The position numbers and the translations under genes are program-made. Below the pieces are notes generated by a model that saw only the letters and a program-made list of their open reading frames with translations, ran no database searches and was not told where the DNA came from. Shown one piece after another: positions 53,256-64,000 of a DNA stretch of 64,000 bases. The stretch comes from Polyporus tsugae. Its lineage: Eukaryota > Basidiomycota > Agaricomycetes > Polyporales > Polyporaceae. The stretch is taken from contig JAHRBS010000015.1 in the NCBI GenBank assembly GCA_024305745.1, forward strand, positions 248,001-312,000. Reading direction: 5' to 3'. Positions within the stretch are counted from its first letter, which is position 1. The number at the start of each line of letters is the position of its first letter.

Positions 53256-55406
53256 TCCAGGCTGGGAGACGGTTATTAGAGCTTATACGCACGCCAAGGG
53301 GTGTCTTCGGGTGCGCCAGGAGGTGGAAAAGGGGGGAACAAGGGCCGGGGGACAAGGGCGTAGGATGTGGGAGAGGACAACGTTCTCATGTCGAGCTCAT
53401 AGAGCTTGATTAACAGGCGCCCGTCGCCCCGGTCCGGACTCGGTGATTGGTCCGCGGCAACTTCCGAACCATCTTGGGGTCAACTTGCACTTGGGGTCCA
53501 CCCGCAACACAAGAAAGTTGTACGCAACGAACGTAGAGCGGGGAGCCACCAGTGGGAAGACTGGGGACAAATAGTATGGGAAAACACAAAATTTACAGGG
53601 CGGCAAGCCGGAGCGCCACAAAGCTTCTATATTATTCGCGACCTGGTTACTATGACATGTTCCAATACCTCCACCGCTCCTCAACATAATAGCAGCCGGC
53701 CATGCGAAGGTCCTGAACTTGTGTCATCAGGGCTATTATAGAGATAGCCTCAGTGAGTGTGTTGCTGCAACAACGATCTCAGCAACATGTACCATTCCAA
53801 GATCAGAATGAACATACCACTTATATTCGGGACTGTGACACCCGACCTCGGAAAACGGCAGCGCTCCCCTTCCCTCCTCCTGCTCCTCGTGGCCTCCATT
53901 TCGCGGTCGCGCTTCTGGCTTCCGGTTTTCCTGCAATACCTGAAACGTTCAGAGGAAACGGTGATCCAGTTTGACCACGCTGCTTGCATTTAGGTTTCAG
54001 GACTTCGATCATCGGGTGTTCAGAAGGGCAATGGTGCCATTTGGGTGCCATACCCCCTTCTGCACAAGCAGTATTGCCCAATCCCCAACCGAAGAACGTT
54101 CAACAACCGCATTGATGGTGAGCCCGACAACAGAAGAAGAAGAAGCCAGCCAGGCATCGAGGCTGGCTCTGTGATGTCGGACCCTCTGAAAGAGTGAGTA
54201 CGGCTTGGCTTGCCGAAATTGAAGCTCGACTACCCAGCCATTCGTGGTTATACCTCGACCTGTCCCCGAGGCTAAAGGTTCGGCCAGGGTATGGAAAACT
54301 CGGAGCCTCCGATTCGCCCCAGGTCCGAGTCGGACCCGTAGAAAGCTGGCCATGACGTACGTTGAGGTACATGGAGGGAAACCGTTGGCTTCGATTCTTG
54401 GCGTGGCTTGTTTTGAACGTGTTGTGGAACATTTGAGCTTCCCAAGGTACTGCAGCCGGTGTGATAGTGCGACCTCAGCGTAAGAAGTCCCCCCTGAGAA
54501 AGGCCGCAGTGGGAACATTCGACGTGGAGCTACCCGGCAGACTTGTTTGCAAATCAACTCCCTGTGAAAGATCCGACATATGACGGTACTTACTGACATC
54601 GTCCTGTCGGACGCAACATGCCGAACGCCGCCCCCAAAGGGAGAAAGGACATGGCTGGAAATAGGGAGGAGACCATCCCATCCGCCATTCTTTGCCGTGT
54701 AACCCGGTAGATAAGAAAGTCTGCAGCGAGATATCAGCTTACAGTCGATTCAAAGCTCACCGCTGGCAGTCATTAGAGCTCTGAAATATGTGAAGCCTGA
54801 AGTGGTGGATTCATACCAAATTCATACGCAGGTTGAAGAGGAGAAGCGATATTTTTGGGGAAGCGCCGCAGTCCTTCACCTCGATCGGTCGGAGATCAAC
54901 AACGAATTTGGAAGGAGATTCTCACGAGTTCTCAGGCCATCATTTCCCTGATGTCCGACGGTCGACCCTTTGAGGCGGCCTGCCTCCCTCTCCTCGATAC
55001 CCCCCTGTACACATACTCTCTACGAATATCTCTACGGCCAACGTCTGAACCTGAAGCCCTGAAGCTTTGCTGTCGCTCCAGACAAATCAGCTCGTGGCGC
55101 GTCCTGCCCTTATATGGTCAAACGGCATCTGTAGCATCCAGTCGCTGGCGGACCTTTCGGTGAACCTCTCCGTTCTCATCCACCCCTGCCCAGGTACGTC
55201 CTCTCCTCGTTTGACAAGCTGCTGAACTGAGCGCATACACGACAGATAGACACCCCGCACCGACGGGCACGAACCGACGACACCCCACTTGATCTTCACG
55301 TACATTCACTCCTTCGTCCACGTCCACGCCCACGCCCATTCTCTGGCGCCGTTCTGAGCCCTCTCCATTCCCTCCCCGCCACGTCCATTCCCCGCTCCCC
55401 GACCCC
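53256..55406. other. Intergenic region, no supported gene
   Basis: About 2.15 kb between divergent genes. Frames of up to 196 codons exist (54009-54599 minus) but are Arg/Ser-rich, lack splice support and match nothing. The last about 150 nt are CT-rich and probably the leader of the downstream gene. Confidence 0.5.
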
Positions 55407-58400
55407 ATGGCCCCCCGCCGGCAAGGCTCGAACACACTCAGCCCCCCCGAAGTGTCTATCCCGTCGCCGTCGTCCCCCGCTGCGAGCTTCCTGAACACGC
55501 CCCGCTCCGTGTCGCCCTCGAACGGGTTCACGAAGCTCTTCACGCAGCCCACGAAATGGTTCAACCGCTCGACGTCCGGCTCTGGGGGGCGAAGCTCCGT
55601 CTCGAGCGAGCCGCGCTCCAGCACGAGCTCCTCGCGCAAGCACAAGATCTCCCACCCGACGGACCCCCGCCCGATCATGGACAACCTGGCGCTGTCGCCG
55701 AACCGGGGCGGTGCACTGGGGATGCATTCGGCTAGCCGGTGAGTGTTTCGCTGCTTTTTTCGTATCTTTCTTGTTCTTTCGCATCCGTTTTGCATCGGGT
55801 TGCGAATGGTCTGTGATTGAGCCGACCTTTGCTTCTGGGCCCCAGAGGAGAGCGTTCTGCCATTGGTTGTCGGACTTCCAGGATTTCGCATACTCCCCGG
55901 AACGCTTTTGCCGGCAGTCGTGGGGATGGGCACTGTAACAGCTCCGCTGCCGGTGAGCACCTCCTGCCTCGCGCATCTCTCTGAAACGTGCATTCTGCAC
56001 GACGTCGGCCTTCATCGTCCTTTCCCAGCGATTCAGGCTCACTTGCGGCGTGCTTGTGAGACATCATTCATCACCGTCGTGCAGCGGGCGCATCTGCCAG
56101 GGTACTCGCCCCCTTGGGATAGCTCGGTTGTAGCAGCTTCATTTGCAATACCCTTTCACTGCTTACGAGATGGCGGTCCCGCTTTTGCCTTTTGCATTCC
56201 TCGCCGTGATATCCTGGACATGTCCAAACGCGACGTTTGAGCGGCGGGCTAGGAGCATTGATCCCCCTCGGAATAGTCTTGGTCGTGCGGTCCCGTACTG
56301 TCATCCATGTCAGTGGCGGTCAATGCCGTTATTGTGGACGTGCTTCGAATCTTTCCAGGGCGGAGATATGACGCGTGGAGCTGGAACTTCGGGAAGAAGT
56401 ACCATGAGAACGGCGCCTCGTTGGATGAACAAATGTTCTATTGATCATTGTGACGACACTACTGACATGGACACCTACGTTTATGATCTGTTCTTCAATC
56501 AGCACATTTTGCCACTGGCAGCGCTAGTCCCTCCTGACCTTGCAATCCAGACAGTCGTTTATTTTTCTATGACCCGTCTCTGTTTCGTTTTGCTTGAGAA
56601 ATAACTACTGACATATCTACTCAGCTCGGTAGTCGATTTGTCCTTGGCCCGATCAACAACCGGGATGCCCGACTCGAGACCGCAGGCCAACTGGGCACTA
56701 ACCTCTCCGGCCCAGCCCATGTTTTCACCTGGCGGCAGCTACGGAGACCTGCGCAGTCTCTCGCGTCGGCCTTGGTCCAAGTCAGCAGACGATCTCAGCA
56801 AGATATCCACGAACGGCTCGACCCCCACGCTCACTCCCATTGACACGACCCTCCACCAGAAAATCAAGACGTACCGTAGCGATAGCGTAAGCAGCAGCGC
56901 TGCTCCGTCCTCATCCCCGATACCCTCGCCGTCCACGCCCTCGTTCAAAATGAAATACCCGTTCCCCGTCGTCTCCGCTGAGCTCTCGATGTCCCCGCCC
57001 AAGAATGCACGCCTTGGCCCGCTCCCACCGTCCAACCAAGGTTCACCGATATCACCACCACTCACGCCTTCGTCGTCAACCTCGACGGCGACGTCGCACG
57101 TCCACTCGCGCTCGCACTCGTTCACGCCGCGGTTGCCATCCAAGCTCTCAGCGCCGAAAGTGTCGGGCCTTATGCCGCCGAGCCCGAAGCGCAAGGGTTC
57201 CGCGTCCTCCGAGCGGGGCGACCCGGACCGTGATAAAGGCTCCAGCGGCAGCGGCACGTCCGGCCGCTCGCCCTTCCCGTTCGGTTTCGGGGGCGGCACC
57301 CCGAAAATCGTGCCTCCCCCGTTGACCATCTCCAGCGACGGCTCACACAGCAGCCAGGGCCCGTCCTCGCCTACGCTGCTCGCGCCCCCGCCGACGATCG
57401 TCGAGCCGGGAGAAGGGGACGCGGGCAAGCGCTCGTCGCAGATGGTGCACCAGTCCGGGTTCATCAACCGGATGAGTGACTTCAGCCCGGAGATGCTCGG
57501 CAGCCGCGCGCACCACGCATATATGTCGGGGCAGTCGCAGGCGGCCCTCGCGAAGGGGTGGAAGCCGTATAAGCTCGTGCTCAAGGGCTCGAAGCTGCAC
57601 TTCTATAAGCCGCCGAGCGACCGGGCGGCGGGCATCCGCGAGCTGTTCCCCACAGAGCTCGTCGCTGACCTCCCGGACGCTGACGCGGATCTTGATTTCA
57701 GCATGAATGCCGACACCCAGGATTCTGAGACGGGTATGGGCGGGCGCGGTGGTGGGAGGGGCAAAGGGCGGGACGATGCGGGACGGCGGCGGGCGTACTG
57801 GGGTCGCGGCACGCACCCGGCGCTGGTGCTCGTTGGTGGGGAGGTGCAGAGGGGCTCGACAGAGGCCATGGTGCACGAAGCGGTGTTTGCGACAACGTTT
57901 GTTGTACCGAGCGCTGACGGCCCCGGTCCCGGCTCGGGACCGTCCATGAGATACAAGCCGGAGTGGCGCGAGTTCGCGTCCGCGGTGGTGCTCTGCCTGC
58001 CGGTTCTGGTAGGTCGGGGCGCGTTCGAAACGGAGTTTTGCAGGTGTTGTACGAACCTCGTCGGTGGGGCCGAAGACGATGTCAAGCAGGAAGAGCTCGA
58101 GCGCGTGCGGTGGCTCGCATCCAAGTACCTCGACTACTACCGATTGCCCGCGAACCAGGAGGCTTGGGATTCGTGGTGCAAGGACACGATCCCGGATTTC
58201 TCGTCCAGCGCTTCTCCGGCCCACGACTCGGTTTCGCACACTCTGTCGACAGAGGCACCCGAGCTATCTTCAGCTGGGCACGGTCCCGAAGTCTCGCCGA
58301 GACCGAACAACAGCAAGATGCAGTCAATCATCGAAGCGCTCGGCGAGACGAATCTGCAGCCCGCCCCACCCCTGCCTGCATCCCTTTCACCCGAGTCGCT

Positions 58401-61400
58401 GCGCAGCGCACTAGAAGACGAGGGACTTTCACGCGACGTGCTTCTCAACCTCGACCCTACCCTCATCGCACGCTCGCTCTTCGTATATGAGCGACCGGCG
58501 TTACAGAAAGTCCCCACCAACTTCCCCGCCGATTACGTCCTTTCCGTTGGGTCTCGGGAGCCGGGGGAGTCTTCATCATTGAGGCCGTTCCTCGGAAGCG
58601 ACGAGCAGCCCCACTGGCTGACGAGGATCGTTCTCATCCAGGTTCTCGTGCCCGAGCCCGCCGGTGCCGTGTCCTCGACCGATGTCAATGGGCGGAATCC
58701 CGCCGCCTCCCGTGCGCACTCGCGCTCCGAGGTTATCTCCGCCTGGATCGGGGTTGGGGAGGCTTCCCGAAGGGGTGGAGACGACTGCTCCTGGCGTGCC
58801 ATCATGGCGGCGTTATGCTCTCGGCCGATAGCCCGCCTGGACAAGGTATGGAAGCGAGTGGACCCTGAGGCCCTGTCCGTCGCGCAGGCCTGGGCACAAA
58901 TCGTCGTGCGCGGCGACCAGCCCAATGACGCTCCCACGGCGACCTTGGTATACCCGTGGGCGGGCGATGCCGAACGCGATGTCCGCGAGGCATTGGAGAA
59001 GGCGAGGTGCGGGGAAGGAGAAGAGTGGGCGGTAGGCTGTTTGCGCAGCGTGCGGGAGAGGTTTGATGAGCTACGGACTACGTTTGCGTCGTGTACCCAA
59101 CGCTGCGAGGCGGATACAGCTGTGTCCGCGTCCGAAGCTCCTGCGGTTGACGTGCTTGTGAAGCACTGGCACATCCTGACTGCTGACACAGAGAGTCGGG
59201 GGTTAGCGTCAAAGTTCCTAAGGTCAGGGTCTCCGTTCGTCGCGCCGTGAGTATGCACGTCTCACGCTCACGCCTTGAACAGGGTCGAGCAGTTCATGTC
59301 GCTCTCCAATGCCGCCGAGCCGCGGAGGCGGGGTCTCTTCGAACCCTATTTCTGGTCCCGGATATCCCAGCAGCCCTCCGTGCACCCGCTTGCGGCGCTG
59401 CTCTTCCCCGACCCGCTGCCGGCGGTCTGCTTCATCAATCGCGCCCAGATCATCCGTGGCCGACTCGAGAGCAATGCTTCTCTACATGCGCCGTTCAGCG
59501 CGCAAGACATCCGCGGTCTCCGCCTCCTGGCCGACGGTGACAGGACAATTCGCACGGACCGCCCGAAGCTCAACGGCTTCGACCTCGGCGGGACCACCAT
59601 TCCCGTGTACAATGGAGAGTTGCTTCTTCTTGTCCAGCCTGGAGGCGAGCCTGTCATTAGCTCCCGACCAACGTCCCGCGCACCTTCGCGCCCGCCGAGT
59701 CGGTCTGCCTGCGATTCGCCCGTGGTCGCTCGAAACCCGTCCATCCGGGTAACTCCTAGCTCCTCGCATGGTCACGGAACGGCGGAGCGGAAGACTAGCC
59801 TGGCGCGTCGCAACTCCTTACCTTCATTATCCCAGAGGACAAGCCTGGTCGCATCGGAGATCACATCGGAGAGGCCACTGCGCGTCGTCGTGCAGGCAGG
59901 TACACTCGAGCGCCTTGTCGACGTCCTCGTCCATGGGCTCCAAGGCGTTTCTGTATCGGTCGCGGATGACAATGGGGAGATACCGCTGACGGACAGGAAG
60001 ACGAGGGAGGTGAGAGTGGACATGGACGACTTCTCTCAGGTCTGGTGGAGCGTGTTCCGCAGTTTCGTATCGACGCAGGTGCTATTTGAGGTGAGTCGAG
60101 CTCTTGACGACGCGGTCGGCACCTTACATACGCCATTCTCCTGAACAGCTTCTTCGGAAACGGTATGTCGGCGCCCAGCAACCAGGTCGAACCCTGACGC
60201 CGGACGAGATCTCTCACGTCGTGCGCCTTCGACTGGAGGTCTTAGACACCTTGAACGAATGGATCAACCAGGGTGGGGGTGCCCAGGACGCTCTGGACGA
60301 TGGAGCTCTATATGAAGCAATCCTGACGTTCCTGACTGAACCGACAGAGCAGAGACTGCTGAAGCCGGCACCAGAGCAGGAATCTGGCGCAAGCCAAGCA
60401 ATCAAGGCGCTTGAGGCGTCACGGACAACTCTCCTCGCGTGTTTCCGCTCGCAGACGCTGCGACCTGTTCCACGAACAACAACCGCACCTGAGCCGACCA
60501 GTGACAATGTCCCCATTCAGAGCTACAGCTCCGAGCTCCCCGACATTGATCATGTGGATCCTGAGGAGCTTGTCACCAATTTGAATGCCATGGCTTCCGC
60601 AACATTCCGCAATGTGGCGCAGGAGGTGAGCGACTGAACACTGTATCGTTTTCAGCGCCCATCGGTTGACATGACGCCTTCGAAGGACCTCTTCATTACC
60701 GCAGACCTCTTCGAGATGCAATCGGCAGACAGGACTGGTTGGTACCTGAACCGCGACCCCAGCTCAATCGCCGATGAAGTGGAGATTCAGTCAATGAGCT
60801 CATACGTGCTCGAAGTCGAGCCATCACCGCTCATCTCAGAATTGGCCCAAGACAGTCTGTATCGCCTGTTACCACCTTCTGTTCGCAGCTGCATTCGTGC
60901 CTTCGGTATCCTCCGGAAATGGCTGATCTCAAAGCTCGTTGCCCAGAACCTTGGCGTTTGGGCACGCCAACAAAGGATGGAGCTCATGCTCCGAGCTATC
61001 GAAGTAGCACGTCTCCGGAACTCCGACGGCGAGGGCACGGAGGTGCCTCTCCCGGAGCGCCCGTGCGTGCGTTCGTTCGCCGAAGCAATCATCACGTCTG
61101 TCGTGCTCAGCGTCGAAAGTCGGACATATCAGCGTGCATGGCTCGGAGTAGCTATCGCTCGTGGAACCGGCTGCGATACTCTGGCAGCGTACTTCGCTCG
61201 GCCTACGATCACGTCGATGTCGACCAGAGGAACATTAACAGCCGATATTGGCTGGCTTATGGAGAGGGTTCTGGAGATCATTAGCTTACCGGACGTGCTC
61301 GAGTCGTCTCCCGCCGAGAAGACCGTCCTCGTGAACTTCGAGAAGCGACGGTGGGTATGCAGTGTAAAGTCACCGGTCGAGCATAACCTGACAACTTCCC

Positions 61401-63400
61401 TGCAGGTCACTGCAGTCGCTCTTGGCAAACGCTTCTGGAACTGGTTCTACTCGGAAACAGCGACGCCGCGAGGCAGATCGTCGGGAGTTCGAGCGGCTAA
61501 ACAACGTGGAGAAGGAGGTCGCGTCAACACACTTTGACCTCAGGGCAATCCGGGAGGATGCTCACCGCGAGGCCATGCAGGCGAGTGCGTCCGCGAGCAA
61601 GCGAGGTCACCGCCCATTCCAGCAACTTGTCGCCCAGCAGCAGGAGAAGAACCGACGCGACCGGCTAATGCGCGATCGCCTCAGCAAGGAGAAGCGGCAG
61701 GAGCAGCAGCGGAACGACAGGCGCGAGGAGCAGCTCAACAGGGCGATGAACCAACGGCGGCAGAACCCGGTCATGCCGAAGCAGCATCGGAACAAGAAGA
61801 GCATGTCGTCCGCGTTCTTCCAGCTGATGCGCCCGATCTCGAGCGCGTTCACCTCCGACAGCACGCCGGGCGGCAGCCCGTCGAAACGGACGCCGGCGGA
61901 GCTCGACTTCGTGCCGTCGCACAAGCCGTCGCAGGTGCTGAGCGTCGTTAACGCGCGCGTCGCGCACTTTGTCAACAACGAGCGCTCGTTCGTGTTCCAG
62001 CTCGATGCCGAGGACGGGGGCCACTACCTCCTGCAGACGGCGAGCAGGCAGGAGATGAAGAAGTGGATTGAGACGATCGAACGCGTGTCGAAGATGACGG
62101 TGAAGCGCAGGCTGACGTACCTCGGCCAGAACGTCAAGCTGCAGATGGCAGATGACCTCTTAACGAAGCCGACCGTCGCCACGCGCGATCCTGTAGCCGG
62201 TAAGCCTTGTCGCTTGATCTCGCAGGCTCTCTCTTCTCCCTCCATCATCATGGCGAGCTACATTGACACGTTGATGGTGTCGACAGTGTTCGGTGTCGAG
62301 CTCGCGTTCTTGCTCCAGCGAGAAGCTACGGGTGGCGATGTTCAGCCTGGCGCTATACCGTCCGTCGTCGAGCGACTTATTGGCGAGGTCGAAACCCGTG
62401 GCCTGATGGAAGTCGGCATCTGTACGTACCTCTACCTTTGGTGTTCACGGTTGTCGGGACCCTGATAAACCCTTGATAGACCGCATTGCCGGCGCCCATT
62501 CAGAGGTGAACGCTCTGAGAGACGCTTTGAATCGAGGTTAGCCTCCACCTACTATGATGTCTCCCCGCCTAAACGTATTCGTTCACGTAGGAGAGTGGCC
62601 AATATCTGACATCACCGACATCCACGCCGTTTGCGACTTGATCAAGTCTTGGTTCCGTGTGCTGCCTGGCGGGCTGTTCCCCTCGGAGCTCTACGGTCAG
62701 ATCCTGGGTGTCTCGGGTGCGTATTACTGCGATGCGCCTGGAGGCATTCAAGGAGGCGTTTGTGAATGCACCGCGCTGACTTCTTGACCGCCTTCGCAGG
62801 ACGCGAGGACGTGGACTTCGAGACGAAGGTGTCGAACGTTCGGGACATCGTACATGCGCTGCCTGCAGCGAACTTCGACATCCTGAAGCGTATTATCGAG
62901 CATCTAGAGAAGTGCGTCTTGACTTTGAACAACTGCTTCTCTGGACTCGAGGCTGATGAATCCCTTATAGGGTTACCGACTACGAGGAGGGCAATCAGAT
63001 GACCGCCGAGTCTCTTTCTACTGTATTTGCACCGAACCTGCTGCGTTCCACAAACAGCGACGTCGGCAACTTTTTCAGCAATATGGCTGCCTGCCATCGT
63101 GTGACGAAGATCCTCATCTCCCACGTGCGTTGCTCACTTCCGCCCTTCTCGTCCCCTTGAAACGTGCTGAAAGAGAGTCCGCGCATGTAGTTCCACAGTA
63201 TCTTTGACAGCGACGCCGAACGCGAACAAGAAGCGGAGGTGGAGGAACCAGAGGAAATGGAACTCGAAGAGCCGATCCCCGAGGAAGATGAAGAGGACGA
63301 AGAGCTTTTCGGGGAAGCCGACATGCCCAACCTGCCCTCCGAGCCACCAGTGCTCAGCATCAACCTCAGCCCCGCATCTCTCTCCTTCAACATCCCCTAG
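55407..63400 (+). CDS. Ras/Rho signalling protein with PH, RasGEF-type and RhoGAP regions
   Basis: Twelve exons join in phase to 2173 residues: 55407-55738, 56625-59246, 59283-60090, 60149-60625, 60656-61350, 61406-62199, 62287-62421, 62480-62536, 62591-62716, 62800-62911, 62971-63124, 63191-63400. Order: Ser/Pro-rich start; PH-like domain about 405-590 (GWKPYKLVLKGSKLHFYKPP); RasGEF-like segment about 775-860 (CSWRAIMAALCSRPIARLDK); RasGEF N-type region from about 1190 (AGTLERLVDVLVHGLQG); further RasGEF-like helices 1414-1645; basic coiled segment; second PH-like domain about 1810-1900; RhoGAP about 1910-2104 with the arginine finger in GIYRIAGAHSEVNALRDAL and FAPNLLRS; acidic tail. It probably links Ras- and Rho-type GTPases. 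The 5' part is uncertain: intron 1 is 886 nt, and an alternative exon at 55846-55952 also fits the phase. Intron 4 is only 30 nt. Confidence 0.88.
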
Positions 63401-63838
63401 CGCGACCCAGTTCGCCGCTCATCGCTAGTTATGCTCGCACTCCTTGCTCCACGGCATGGCCTTCTCTCGCATGCACATGGACAGATATCCCATTCGTTTC
63501 ATTTTTACACGTGCACCAGGTACCGTACAGCTTCAGCAGACATCACCCGGCCAGGTGGCCCTAATTCCCGCTGCTTTCCATCTCATCGCCTACCGCCCCT
63601 CCTTCCCTCGACCTCCCCAGCACTCATCGGACAGGAACAAGTAGCGTTACATGTGTGTTATTTTATACCAATGTTTTCCTAGTTTTCTTGCATCTTGCTC
63701 TCTCCCTCTCCAATCTTTATGCGACCTCGGGCTGCGTCCACATCCGGCCTGTCATTTGTGCCTCGTTTTCCGTAGGCGAGCCGCGATGCCAGGGAGTGAT
63801 TGCGTGCTCGTCGCACGACGCTCGAGCCACGACCAGCA
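63401..63838. other. Intergenic spacer
   Basis: About 440 nt after the signalling gene. No supported feature; sequence around 63650-63720 is AT- and pyrimidine-rich. Confidence 0.45.
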
Positions 63839-64000
63839 TGCAAGGGTCCACCCTTGTTTACGCGGATGGTAACAATCCACAGTTTGACGGACTGGGGTCC
63901 TTGTTTTCCGAGCTCAAGATGAAGTACGCGCGGAAGCGGAAGATATTCCTGTACTGCGGCTCCCCTCGTGGCTTGGCTGTGTCTTTTTCCAGCCACACTA
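63839..64000 (+). CDS. Possible 5' end of a gene running off the right edge
   Basis: An ATG at 63839 opens a frame that stays open to the window end (54 codons), including STLVYADGNNPQFDGLGSLF and MKYARKRKIFLYCG, which look more like real protein than neighbouring frames. A GTGTCTTTTTCCAG near the end could also be intronic. Upstream exons are possible. No family is recognised and the call is tentative. Confidence 0.3.

Noticed and set aside
54009..54599. 196-codon minus-strand frame
   Set aside because: Arg/Ser-rich, no recognised motif, no splice support and no clear coding bias.
55863..56240. 125-codon plus-strand frame in the first intron of the Ras/Rho gene
   Set aside because: No domain, not in phase with the flanking exons, and Pro/Ser/His composition typical of chance.

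Overview
This window reads as nuclear DNA from a filamentous basidiomycete, most likely an Agaricomycete. Coding regions are GC-rich and cut by many short GT-AG introns (mostly 46-100 nt). Gene families typical of wood or litter fungi occur here: secreted GH28 pectinase, GH71 alpha-1,3-glucanase, several F-box proteins and fungal-only membrane proteins. No operons, plasmid features or CRISPR arrays are present. I cannot name the species. Gene models were built by hand from splice sites, reading phase and family resemblance; all exon junctions close in phase unless stated.

Layout. 1-5.4 kb: left-edge membrane protein (-), secreted exo-polygalacturonase (+), and a membrane-anchored protein (-, family member A). 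6-7 kb: LSM4. 7.4-9.6 kb: F-box protein. 11.1-16.7 kb: a housekeeping block with cytosolic asparaginyl-tRNA synthetase (-) divergent from an Erv2-type sulfhydryl oxidase (+), then diphthine synthase DPH5 (+). 18.6-20.1 kb: a single-exon orphan with class I aminoacyl-tRNA-synthetase-like HIGH and KMSKS motifs; a broken inverted copy of its 3' end lies about 2.7 kb upstream. 20.7-25.3 kb: GH71 glucanase, a PUA/ASCH-like protein and a small unknown protein. 26-30.4 kb: two paralogous small proteins of unknown function.

30.4-39 kb is gene-poor. It holds a 674-bp element with 26-bp perfect terminal inverted repeats flanked by TA, other repeat-like sequence, and a CCT8 chaperonin pseudogene with at least six lesions. 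39-42.3 kb holds family members B (truncated) and C (intact). 42.7-49.5 kb: an F-box gene with one unresolved junction, a protein-kinase-like gene, and an unknown gene whose start codon abuts an intron. 49.5-53.3 kb: an F-box gene whose first intron is swollen to 1.5 kb. 55.4-63.4 kb: a 2173-residue signalling protein combining PH, RasGEF-type and RhoGAP regions. A possible gene runs off the right edge.

The genes do not form one pathway. Translation and RNA factors (LSM4, AsnRS, DPH5), wall or pectin enzymes (GH28, GH71), oxidative folding (Erv2) and Ras/Rho control sit side by side. Notable structure includes oversized introns in otherwise compact genes (399, 507, 607, about 886 and 1523 nt), two genes with an intron directly after ATG, one GC-AG intron, one putative 30-nt intron, and duplicated fragments pointing to local rearrangement.
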